The notes beneath the pieces are model-generated. The model did not search any database. It was given only the letters and a program-made list of their open reading frames with translations, and was not told the DNA's origin. DNA of 64,000 nt. It comes from Achaetomiella virescens (taxonomy: Eukaryota > Ascomycota > Sordariomycetes > Sordariales > Chaetomiaceae). The stretch lies in NCBI GenBank assembly GCA_031001845.1, contig JARNGD010000159.1, forward strand, positions 1 through 64,000, written 5' to 3'. Shown here piece after piece: positions 34,300 through 44,250 of the stretch. How positions within the stretch are numbered: position 1 is the stretch's first letter; each line of letters begins with the position of its first letter. The position numbers were made by a program, and so were the translations under genes.

Positions 34300-35770
34300 C
34301 ACAGCGTTACCTGCTCTAAGTCTCGCCCCTGCTTGAGTACCGTTCATCATCCCATGCACATAACAGCTCCCAACCAGCTGATAGCATCCCAGATAGTCCT
34401 TACGCCTTCGGAGCAGGAGCGGCAGCTGCACACCGCGGATAGCTCAGATCTCATCTCCGCTCTGGAAACACGAGGCTAAGCTGGCAACTCGGCACCGTCG
34501 CGTTCGTGCAAGCTGTGGGTACCGGGATGCGGCAGCGAGCACTCTGGCAAGAAAACGGTTTTGGTACTCGTCGATCTCGGCGATAGTGGCTCCAAACTCT
34601 TTCCCCAATGTCTCATATATAGTTAGTCGATCTTGTCCATGTTGACCGCAAGCCAGGCCATGCATCAGAATCCAATAACCTGGACGTTAAAAGCGAGTTG
34701 CAAGACGAGCATCAAGATTGTCCTTCCTTTCGACGCCAGCATGTGTGCCGGATGCTCAATTAGATCCGTGAGCGGAAGCTCAGGGAAGGGTTCTTGGTCG
34801 ACAGTATCGACAAACAGGCCGCTGAGGGACATCAAATTGTTGATGCCAGGAATCATAGTAACCGTGGAAGTGGGGTGTCTCCCGCGGCGCTCTAGCGCTC
34901 TGCAACGATAGAGGAGCGGTGCAGGATCTTGCGAAATTTATTTGACATCGTGAAGTCCGGTATCCAAGACGGTATCGGTGCTTCCGACCTTTGTGCAAGC
35001 CCTCCTGTCAATAAAAGTTCGACCCCAACACCCTTCTTCCAAAGAAACCTCCTGATGTTCGAGATCACCATCTCGATCGGGGCCAAGTAGTCGGGTCGGA
35101 GCTCAGGCTCATCTCGTACAACATCACTCGCCAGCCCAGCCAGGGCAAAATATCTGTCCCTCCGTCTTGTCGCCTTTAGACTTCGAAGCATTTCGAGCAC
35201 GTTGAAGAAATCCAGCCTGCTTCCCCCATCCACATCGCGCATCCACGTGCCTTGATGGGCTCGCAGCAGCTCCCGGCCTTCAGGGGTACGCTGCAGGATG
35301 TGTATCTGCCGCCGATATGCCATCATGCTAAACACAATCCGCCGGAACATGCTGAAGCCCGTGCCTTTCCTTGCCGGCATGATGCCCGCTCCTAGGATAA
35401 GCAAGGTAGCTCCTACCAGCTCGCGCCAGTCTACCTCCCTCTCCCCGCAGATCATCATCACCTCCCGCGCTAGCACAAACTCCTGAACGATCCAGAGCCT
35501 AGAAACCACGGCCGTTGAAAAACTGCGCCACTGCATCCCACTTCTCGTCCGTCTTTTGTGGCAACTCCACCGCTTCCAAACGCCTCCCTCTGCACCTCAC
35601 TGGGTGCCTGAACCCCCTCAACACAGCCAGTTCGTCGTCAGTCATCACAATCTCCCTCCTACTGTCCGTCACCGCCCCAGCCCAGATGTCTGACCTCCTC
35701 TGGAGACACTTTCCGGCACCGGCCAGCAGCCCACTGTGGAGTTTTTGCGTTGCTCATGAATTGATCCTAT
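34300..35770 (-). CDS. HET-domain (heterokaryon incompatibility) protein
   Basis: A cytosolic allorecognition-type protein; HET domains are TIR-related and can trigger cell death when activated. The core is visible at 34900-35640: a PWF-type motif broken by indels near 35515, then RLWIVQEFVLAREVMMICG, then RDRYFALAGLASDVV and PSWIPDF, all typical of HET proteins. The C-terminal part reads IYETLGKEF and, after a break near 34440, YQLVGSCYVHGMM, the usual HET tail. An exon opening at about 35767 (DQF...) after a TATAG acceptor fits the second half of the HET box. The first exon with the W(I/V)DAICI motif was not found, so the 5' end is unresolved. Further breaks near 35640 and 34890. The 3' limit is approximate. 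Confidence 0.8.
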
Positions 35771-36099
35771 AGAAAAGAAACAAGAGGCAAAGAAATCCTC
35801 AGCTAGAGAATACTTCCTATGTGAACCGATCACACCTATCCATTGCCGTTGGAGGTCTCTGACCTCCCACACTTGCAGATCGCCCCGCCTGCCTTTGTTG
35901 CCGTAATGGCTATCAACCAACCATTGCACCCATCGTCCCACTTCTTCCACCTTCCATAGACATCATACACCATCGGTTTTCCCTACATTTGAGCCCACCA
36001 CGGCAACAGCTACTAGTACCTAGAGCTTAGCATTCGACGGCCGCGGACAGTTGACCTTCCCCATCTCCGACGGTGCAGCGAGAACCTTCTCCAATCTAT

Positions 36100-36870
36100 C
36101 TATCTCCCGCGCAAAACGGGCTCATCCTCCGTCTCAAACGCCCCGCCAAATCCCTGCAGCAAAACTGTCCCATCCTCACAGACCAGGAACGAGTGCCGTC
36201 TCAAAAACCCACCGTACGTAATGCCCAGCGCGTGTAGTCGCCGCAGAGCATCCTCGCACTTCTCAAAATCAGCGGGGCCCGCCTCGCGCGCCTCAGCAAT
36301 GCGCTCCAGCAGGAAGCCGACGACGCGCGTGCCGTTGTCGGTGATATGGCCCAGGAACCGCGGCGCCAGGCCTATATCCCGGGCCTGGATGACCGAGTAT
36401 ATGTGACTTTCATTGGCGATGGGCCCGTCCAGGCCTGGCTCCCAGGCCCAGACGCCGATGACCGGGTTCGGCTTGTGGAGTTCCTCCGGGTTGGGGAGGA
36501 CGGCGGCATGGAGATGGACCATGCACTGGATGTCGGTATGTGGATAGTAATAATCGCTGTCGTTGTCGTTGGCGGGTTGAAGCTTCTTGCGCTGAGCGTA
36601 AAATGCGTCGAGCAGGTCGGTGAGGTCGAACTTGGTGTTGACGTTGCATCAAGCTGGACCGGCGTCCCGGAGGATTACAGCCTCATCCAACGGAACTGAT
36701 TCGGTCAGGGCGAGGGCATACTTGCCCTTGGCATTGCCGCTGCCACCACCCGGGATGACCAGATGGCCAAGGTTCCAGTCACCGGCAGGAACGGTGTCAA
36801 AGGCAAGGAGCTTGTCGCGGTCATCGGGGATGGCCGGGAACGGGCGGCGTCACGATGAGTTGGACTGGTG
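36100..36870 (-). CDS. Kinase-like protein with degenerate catalytic motifs
   Basis: The frame ending at 36100 has the pattern of fungal kinase-like/aminoglycoside-phosphotransferase-like proteins often mislabelled alpha-galactosidase: GLAPRFLGHITDNG, RVVGFLLERI, then RRLHALGITYGG...FLVCEDGTVLLQGFGG. In active relatives the catalytic loop reads HGD...N and the metal loop DFE. Here they are YGG...S and GFG, so catalysis is unlikely. Upstream frames (to about 36870) continue the same protein (FPAIPDDRDKLLAFDTVPAG, then KFDLTDLLDAFYAQRKKL), separated by a break near 36648. The first exon is not resolved; a TTTCACCAG acceptor at about 36868 suggests one. Neighbour of the HET gene, same strand. 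Confidence 0.6.
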
Positions 36871-37851
36871 AAATACCTAATGACAGGACTGGGATGGGAG
36901 CCTCACGACTGCTGGGGACACGGATACGATAAAGGTGCCGAACCGTTTGGCCAGTCCTGGACGGCGCTCTCCACAGTGAATGGAAGTGACAATGCCATGT
37001 TTGATGCGACGTGGGAGGTAAACAGCTGCAAGTAAGCTACCTGTGTGGAGTTCCGTTGTTCAATTGAAGATGCAACGGGAAAGCGTCAAAACGTGACGAG
37101 GAATTGTGTCTGCTCTCTGTTATGTTTAGGAAGCTCCCAGGACTTGACCGTTCTTTTCTTAGTCCTATTGTGACTATTACATCGGTCTGAAATGCCACGC
37201 ACTTCGCCCTAATAAAGGGTGAGATATATGCACCTACGCCGTAGAACTGTGGTGCAATGCCAACTTGTGGTGGGGACCCACTGGTCCCACGCCTTCATCT
37301 CGGCCATCCACCCCCTGCCCCTGAGTTCGCCCATCTTCCACTCCTTTCCAACAACAACAACAACAACCACAACACCATAGCGAATATCACCACTTTCGCC
37401 GGCCGTTGTGCCGTCCCTCTCCCCCTTACACAACTTCGGTGGGCAGGATGCGGCGCGTGCTGCAGCGCAGCCCGGTGACCACTGCTGTGATTGGTCCTTG
37501 CCATTCTGGACGACAAGCCTGGGAGCTGCATCTGCATGCTGCACGATACACGATTTACGATGCACGCTGACTGCGCCCAATTGGGCAACATGCGTGTGGC
37601 GTAACGTTGGCCCTTCGCCTTTATTATGCTGCTAACAAGGCTACCAGGTATCCCATACGCTGAAGGCAATGTAAGCCAAGCACTTGGTTCTGCCTAAGTA
37701 GGTACCTAGTGTATATGTCCGCCATGTATATCTTCGAATGGCCAGCATCGCTAACTTTATGAATAGCCTGCTTGACAAGCAAGTGAGCGACCACCTTGCT
37801 CCGCGACACAACACCTTTAAATTCAGTACCCAATTTTCTTAACAGGCCAAC
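36871..37851. other. Gene-less stretch with CAA microsatellite
   Basis: No supported gene. A (CAA)n tract lies at about 37348-37368. The stretch leads into the pogo relic. Confidence 0.5.
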
Positions 37852-38135
37852 ATGCCATCTACTTCGAAGAAAGCCCAGATCATCTTGGCCCTTGAGGCTC
37901 TTATAACAAGAGAGATTTAAGTGTATCCACCACAGCCAAGATCTACAACGTCGACCGTAATACTCTCAGGCACCAACGCGCCGGCCGGCCTGCACGGTGC
38001 AATACCCTGGCCAACTCGCGTAAGCTCACAGATTTAGAAGAGAAAACGATACTTTAATATATAGCTAAGTCATCTGAACGTGCATTTCTACATAACGTTA
38101 GATTGAGTAGTATAGAAAACAGAGCAAACTAACTA
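37852..38135 (+). mobile_element. Relic of a pogo-type (Tc1/mariner superfamily) transposase
   Basis: Starting at ATG 37852 the sequence reads MPSTSKKAQIILALEAL, then after a break LSVSTTAKIYNVDRNTL, RRAGRPAR-like and NSRKLTDLEEKTIL, followed by YIAKSSERAF. This is the psq-type helix-turn-helix plus the start of the CENP-B/Tc5 HTH region of fungal pogo transposases. A TAA replaces an expected Gln codon (CAA) near 38055, as RIP would cause, and the DNA after it is AT-rich. No DDE catalytic domain and no terminal repeats were found, so it is a short dead fragment. Confidence 0.8.
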
Positions 38136-38683
38136 CAGCTGTAACGGTCTTAGACGCGTTTCGCAACTATCTGACGACGGCTTTACGATTATAACCAATT
38201 TTGAGAAAATAAGAAAAAGAAGAAAAAGACAGCGGAACAAATGACGTGGCATCTGCATGACCGGAGGGGTTGCAGCGGCCCAACAGGGTAGGCGCGATGA
38301 GAGTCGTTTCCCAGAAGGTTGATGTTGCTACAAGCGGTTGCTCAGGGAGGTCTTCAAGGGTCGGGGTTGGATGAAGGTTGCCGAGGCTACTGCAGGGCTC
38401 AGCCCCTTACAGTCAGCGGCGAGTACAATTCATATTATAGGGCTAAGCTAGTAGTAAGGTACAAACCCTGGAGATAGTTTGAGTCATGGGATTAAGATCG
38501 ACCCGGAAATCAAGAGTGGTATGTGATACTGTATAGTCTACTTTGAATAACATCCCGTAACACAGCAGAGAGGGAACGACTCGACGAGTGAGGGAAGAGA
38601 AAGAGAAGGTCGAGCTAAATTGAAGGCATATCGGAATATAACTTCTTAATAGTACTAGCAAGGTGGGAGTCCTCAAAGAGTTC
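38136..38683. other. AT-rich stretch between pogo relic and GH43
   Basis: No coding signal. The AT-rich part (to about 38230) is probably RIP-mutated element sequence. Confidence 0.45.
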
Positions 38684-40288
38684 CTAGAAACATTTAAAGT
38701 CTTTGAAAACAACCTCCACGTCCGCATGACTCCTGTCTCCGCTTCTGGCACCAAAGACGCCGAGTAATGGGCCGGTGAAGTCGTATCCCGTCATGTCTGA
38801 TGTGCCAACAGAACCTACCTGGATCCAATTTTGCTCTTCCACTGTCCGGAAGCAGAATTCATATGTAGAGGCGGAGTGGCGAATCTCAAACTGCACACAC
38901 TCGGCAGGCTCGACATCTCGCGTAGCGCTTTCGACGGCGCCCTTGGCCTTGTTCAGAAAGTGAAAACGCACCTGACATGTTGCCGAGTCGTAAAGCAACT
39001 GCGCGTAACGGTGCTCATCTTTGTATAACGCCACTCCTGCTGTGAACTCGTGCCGGGCTTTGGATGACGGATCAAGCATCAACGTCGCCGCGACCCGTCC
39101 GTCAAGCTTTCGCTGCCTCATTCCCACAAACGATACAGGGTCATCGGCGTTACAAAAGTCTGAACAGCCCGCAATCAGCCGCATCGTCCCATCTTCTAAA
39201 ATCCGGAACTTGGAGGGATCCATGTCGCGAAATAAATAGATGCGTCGCCTGCAATGGGCCCCGGTTGCGTACCTTGACCAAGACCAGTACCAGGAACGAC
39301 AACGGTCGGCTTAACAGGGTCGATGCTTGGCCACCCATCATCGCGCCAGTGTACTTTCGACAAAAAGGTCTCTCTCCCCATCGGAAAACGAGTCGGCTCA
39401 AACTTCCGCACGCCCAGCACCACGGCCCACCACTGACCCTGCTGATCGACAAAGATGTCGGCTTGGCCCGTGTGCTGGACGTGTTCACCTGCCCTGTCCA
39501 CCTTCGTGAGGATGGGTTGTCGGGGCACGGCTCGAAGGGGCCCCAGATGGACGTGGAGCGGGCGACCGAGACTTGGTGGTGCTCAAAGGTGCCGCCTTCG
39601 GCGATGAGGAGGTAGTAGAAGGCGCCTCGCTTGTAGCTGTGAGGGCCTTCGGGGTCAATCTTGGCGGAGCCAGTCCAGAGGTCCTTTTGGGGGGAGAGAG
39701 GTTGGCCGGTGGCGAGGTCAATCTCGAATTGTTTGATTGTGCAGGATGGTTGCTGGGAGTAGTCTACTACGAAGGAACCTTGGATGTAGGCGCGGTTGCC
39801 GTCGAAGAAGAGGCTCGGGTCGATGCCGTGGAAGTCAAAGAAGATGGGGTCAGTCCATGTATTTGAGTAGATGTCGGTGCAGGTAGTGTAGAAGTTTTGG
39901 TGGGTGGTGGTGCCGTTGTCCTCTTTGCGAGCGGCGTAGGTTGGTGCAAATCACGTAGAACTTGCCGTTGTCGTGGCGGATGGTTGGGGCATAGAGGGCC
40001 GGCCGCCGCAATCAGGGTTTCCCCATTTGCCAGCGATATCAAGTCGGTGCCGCTCCGACTGAGGCTGATTTTTGGAGGGGTCATTGACTGCGTGGCCTGG
40101 TAAATGACGTGTGAGCGCATGTTGAGACAAAGTTGACATATGCATATTGGAACTCGGACGTGCCTATCAGCCTCCAAGCGGCCAAGTCCGTGGATGCATA
40201 CACTGGATCCCCGGAAGATGTGGAACGAGGGTTGACCAAGAATATGTGCCATCGACGAGAACAATAGAAGGGTCCGGAGCAAACCCAT
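38684..40288 (-). CDS. Secreted GH43 family glycosidase with C-terminal beta-sandwich
   Basis: Likely a beta-xylosidase/alpha-L-arabinofuranosidase acting on xylan side products. ATG 40288 gives a signal peptide (MGLLRTLLLFSSMAHILG). Five-bladed propeller parts: FHIFRGSSVYASTDLAAWRL (after repair), IRHDNGKFYVICTNL, DPSLFFDGNRAYIQGSF, GPHSYKRGAFYYLLIAEGGT and TGQADIFVDQQGQWWAVVLG. The C-terminal domain (38684-39230) is a DUF1349-like/GH43_C2 sandwich beginning SKFRILEDGTMRL. The N-terminal strand with the catalytic base Asp (usually in a PDPS-type motif just before this point) is not visible between signal peptide and FHIF. Frame breaks near 40195, 40000, 39910, 39850, 39495 and 39240. It diverges from the transporter at 41129. 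Confidence 0.85.
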
Positions 40289-41128
40289 ATGATGGGGTTT
40301 CGTGATAACAGATTCTGTCATGGTTGCTATGGATGAAGCTTCCCCAACTCCGTTGCGTCTTCCACGGTTCGGTCTACGAGCGCACTTATTAGGCCCCTGC
40401 CTCAGAAGCTCAAGAGGAAAGTAAGGCGATAATACTGCTTCGCAACAGTCGGTGGGATCTGCAACCTTGCTCGGGCTTCCCCGCGCGGGGCCCCGGTTCC
40501 GGGCCCAGGTCCCGCGACTTGGCTTCTGGAGGCATGGTTTTAGCCTAAATTAGCCCACGAGGACCTACTATAACTAGGTCTAGTTGGTATGCTATCACAT
40601 CCAAAGCAAGGTATTTTAGCCTTCATGCATGCTGAAGCAACCCACGTCTCTTGGCAACGCAGAGAAGATCAACGAAGGCCTCGTCCAGCAGAAGATCAAC
40701 CTATCTGATTCGAGCGGATAGATCCCTTGAGCAGAGCCAAGTCGTCCTACATCGCTCTGACCAACCGAGGAGGAGCAAGATGTCCAGTGAGAGTGGAAGA
40801 TGAGGCGAGCAAGTGAACTGCCGATATCGACTATCGAGAAGCGAAGCGTGAAGCTCCTCATGTTTACCCGCTCTTGGCTTGAGAGTTGCCAGGCGGTAAC
40901 CGGTGCTTGGATCTCACCGCATCAAAACCCCATCCGCGGGCTTGTTGGCCTGCAGAACCTCGAGCCGTGATGTCCTGTCAGGCAAATAATAAGACCAGAG
41001 GTTGCCCTGCTCCAGATTGAGGTCCAGCAGACATTCTCCTCCGAGTGCCCATGCTTTGCATAGGCGTGTTTTGAGAGACATATCGTCCAATTCGTTTCAC
41101 AACGCCGAAACTTCGACTCCTCAACACA
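40289..41128. promoter_or_regulatory. Divergent promoter region of GH43 and sugar transporter
   Basis: 840 bp between two divergent starts. It carries three GGCTAA boxes (listed separately) and no gene. Confidence 0.7.
40540..40621 (-). promoter_or_regulatory. Three XlnR/XLR-1-type GGCTAA boxes
   Basis: TTAGCC on the plus strand (GGCTAA on the minus) occurs at 40540-40545, 40550-40555 and 40616-40621. The first and third extend to GGCTAAA, the Neurospora XLR-1 style consensus GGNTAAA. The first two are 10 bp apart, one helical turn. They lie 250-335 bp upstream of the GH43 start and about 510-590 bp upstream of the transporter start, which fits control by the xylan-degradation regulator. Function is inferred from the motif only. 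Confidence 0.6.
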
Positions 41129-42839
41129 ATGCCTGACCACTTGGCGCCTGTCAAGCCGCCAAAGGGGCACTTCTTCCTTGCAGGAAAGACATTCCCCCGG
41201 GTACAGTGGACGAAGGAACCCCGGCTACGACTGCTCTACTTTTACATCCTCGCCCTCATTTTCACTAACACTGCCAATGGCTTCGACAACTCGATGATGT
41301 AGGTTGTCCTTGCAGTCGCACTGATTTGTTGCTGACCCCTTTCACATCACAGGAACGGCCTACAGTCTCTGTCCTATTGGCAGGACTACTTCAACCACCC
41401 GACGGGCCCGATCCTCGGCCTCTTCAACTGCGTCATGAGCGCCGGGGCTCTCGCCGGCCTGCTCTTCCTCCCCTTCTGCCTGGACCGACTTGGTCGTAAG
41501 CCGAGCTTGATTATCGGATCTCTGTTTATGCTGCTTGGCATCGGCCTGCAATCGGGGGCCTCGAACTTCTCCATGTTTGTCGGTGGACGGTTCATCCTCG
41601 GATTCGGAGACATCATCGTCATCTGCACCGCGCCTCTTCTCATCTCCGAAATTTCACCCGCACAGGATCGCGCCATCCTGGTCACCATCTCTGGCGCCGC
41701 CTACCACTCGGGCGCTTTCATTGCGGCGTGGGTGACTTATGGGACGTTGAAGATCCAGGTTAGTAGTCAGTTGAGAACCTTGGCTTTTGATATCTAACTG
41801 TTTCACAGAGCAATTGGTCGTGGAGGGCCCCCAGTTTGATTCAGGGCGTCTTCACCGTCTTTATGCTTTGTGTTGTTTGGTGGATTCCCGAGAGCCCCAG
41901 ATACCACATCTCCCGAGACCAGCCCGAAAAGGCTTTGAAGACGCTTGCCTACTACCACGCCAATGATAGGGAAGACGACGAGGTTGTGCAGCTCGAGTTT
42001 ACCGAAATCGCGACTGCCCTAGCCCTAGAGAAGGCGGCCGATAAATCTTCGTACCTAGACTTTGTCCGCACCCCGGGCAACAGGAAGCGCCTCATTATCA
42101 TCATTTCGGTCGGCCTGTTTTCGCAGTGGTCTGGAAATGGGCTCGTGTCGTACTACCTCAACATCATCATGAGGAACATCGGCATCACGGATCCGGACAC
42201 GCAGCTCAGGTTTAACGGAGGCATCACGACATTCAACTTGGTCACAAACATATTTTTTAGCTTCTTTGTTGATAAGTGGGGGCGGAGGCCCATCTTCCTG
42301 ATCAGTACAGTCGCACCCTCGTCGCCTTCGTCATCTGGACCATCCTGTCTGCCCGATACGACATCAGCCCCAACTCGGGCATGGCCTCGGGTATCATTGC
42401 CATGATTTTCATCTACAACCTGTCGTACAATCTCAAGTAAGCCCCCTGCACCATCTCCACTGATCAGATGAATTAAGGAACACCACTGCTCGACAGATCC
42501 GGCCTTATCGCCACCTACACCACCGAGGTTCTCCCTTATTCCATGCGCGCCAAGGGCTGGACCATCATGGAGTATGCTCTGTACGGGGCCCTCTTCTTCA
42601 ACCAATACGTCAACCCCATCGCTCTAGAGAACGTCGGGTGGCGGTACTACATATTCTACTGTTGCTTTCTGGCATTCGAGGTCGTGGTTGTGTACTACTT
42701 CTACGTCGAGACCCGGTACGTGCCACTGGAGGAGGTCGCCAAATACTTCGACGGCGAGGATATTGCCGCGGCTACAAACGCCGAGATGAAGCGGGTGGAG
42801 GAGAAGGAAGGTCCTGTTGTTGTGCAGCAAGACGCTTAG
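41129..42839 (+). CDS. MFS sugar transporter (lactose-permease/disaccharide-porter type)
   Basis: A plasma-membrane sugar porter. ATG 41129 (MPDHLAPVKPPKGHFFLAG) is followed by helix 1 ending ANGFDNSMM. Then come LDRLGRKPSL, GRFILGFGD, ISEISPAQDR (a PESPR-loop partner), WWIPESPRYH, WSGNGLVSYYLN, DKWGRRPIF and the final VETRYVPLEEVAKYFDGE. Introns: 41299-41352, 41759-41808 and 42437-42496. One frame break near 42308 in the middle of helix 8 or 9. About 510 residues. The long N-terminus, QSGNGL-type helix 7 and ETRxxxLEE ending recall fungal lactose-permease-like porters that take oligosaccharides as well as hexoses; the substrate is a guess. Co-location with GH43 suggests uptake of its products. 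Confidence 0.88.
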
Positions 42840-43665
42840 CGCCCCTTTATCGCGTCTCCAGTGCCGAGGAGAGATTCGGTGATGGCGATGTGCGGAGTTG
42901 AGTATCCTCGCTGCTTCGGCATTTTAGTAGCCCCTGGTACAGAGTACAAAGCCGTCAACAGGTACCCACTGGCCTCTTCGACCAGGCCATCTATGGGCAC
43001 ATGCTATACAATTCCTAACATGCTTGTTCTTGCACTCCTGTTGAGGTCTGGCCTGTGCGAGAAATCCCACCCTGCGTCGGTTTTAGCAGTGTGATTCGCC
43101 CACCTCAGATAGCTCACCATCAATGCATTACATCGCGCTCTTCATTTCTGGGTCCCCTGAGAGCTCCCTGTGAAGGCGACCTCTACAGCAGCGAAGCTAC
43201 GGAATTGAAGAGCCGGATGTGGAGGAGAACATGGCAGCCCAACCCGTCAGGCCAGCACGGCGGCAGTTGGACAGAAAGAAAAACTGGGCAACTTGGAGCC
43301 GTACCATTCGATTACGATGCAAGATCTCTTATCAACCGCTCCAGAGGGAGGGAGACAGCATCGTTTTCGCTGAGAACAACCGGCCCTTTGGCACATTTAT
43401 TTGCCCAAGAAAAAGAAAAAGAAAAAAAGAGGACACTGAGATCCCAAGTTGGCGTTCCCTGCTTTTGGGCAAAAGAAGAAAAAGGGATTACCTCTCCAAG
43501 CCGAACCCATCCATGAAAATCACCCCATTTCCCATGATTACCAATCCGGTCGTGTAGCATCAAGGCATTGTCCCATTCACGACAATCCAATCCTCAGTCT
43601 CACTCGCAGATCAATCCAAGCTTTATGACCCCAATATCCCCATGTCGGCTAGTGTGAGCAGACGC
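42840..43665. other. Convergent intergenic region
   Basis: About 800 bp between the transporter and the expansin-like gene. An A/G-rich segment at 43400-43440 is present. No gene supported. Confidence 0.5.
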
Positions 43666-44250
43666 TTAGATCCTCTCCCCAATGCCCTGCAGGACACCGG
43701 CGTCCAAGTTGGCCAGCCGCTGGAAGAAGGCGGGCGACAGGTCGAGGCAGCCAGGGCAGTGGTCGACAACGGGAACATCGATGCTCTTGCCGCCGTACAA
43801 GGCACGGATACGGCGGCAGCAAAACGGGTCATTATTAGGGTTGCCGTTGGGCATGGACAGATCGAAGTCGACATAGTTCAACGCCACGACAAGGTCGCTC
43901 GAGGTATGCGTCTGAATGCGGCCACCCGGGCCGGGGTCGTAATCTGTAAAGGGGCGTATTAGATTTGAGACCGGGGTGTTTTAGGCAGGTGACTCGAAGT
44001 CAGCTATAGGCGTTGATTGTAGGCTCAAGGGCAGCGGTCGTTCGAGAGGCGATCACTTGATAGCTTGTCATTCCTTGGGGATGTACTTACAGGTGAAACA
44101 ACCAGAAGCCAAGGTAGCACAGCTCTCGGCAATGCCAGAAGCGGCGCTGCCCGTCATTGAAGCAGCTACAACACCCATGAAGGCAGTCCAGGCAGCGAGG
44201 GAGCAGGTGGTGACCTTGTTGAACATCATCGTGGTGTTCTTGTAGATCAT
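43666..44250 (-). CDS. Expansin-like/DPBB small secreted protein
   Basis: Two exons (44250-44091 and 43943-43666) join in frame at TTCACCT/AT to give 145 residues without any break. The intron has GTAAGT and TTTACAG ends. A signal peptide follows the start (TTCSLAAWTAFMGVVAASM); an inner ATG at 44229 is an equally good start. The mature part is a double-psi beta-barrel: YYDPGPGGRIQ, DLVVALNYVDFDLS and VPVVDHCPGCLDLSPAFFQ, where the Asp and CPGC are family hallmarks. No second (CBM63) domain, so it is of the expansin-like/RlpA/natriuretic-peptide-like single-domain type. Such proteins bind or loosen wall polysaccharides or serve as secreted effectors; which applies is not shown by sequence. 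Confidence 0.85.

Noticed and set aside
43055..43557. Plus-strand frames between the transporter and expansin-like genes
   Set aside because: Overlapping low-complexity Lys/Arg-rich frames caused by an A/G-rich segment; no domain.
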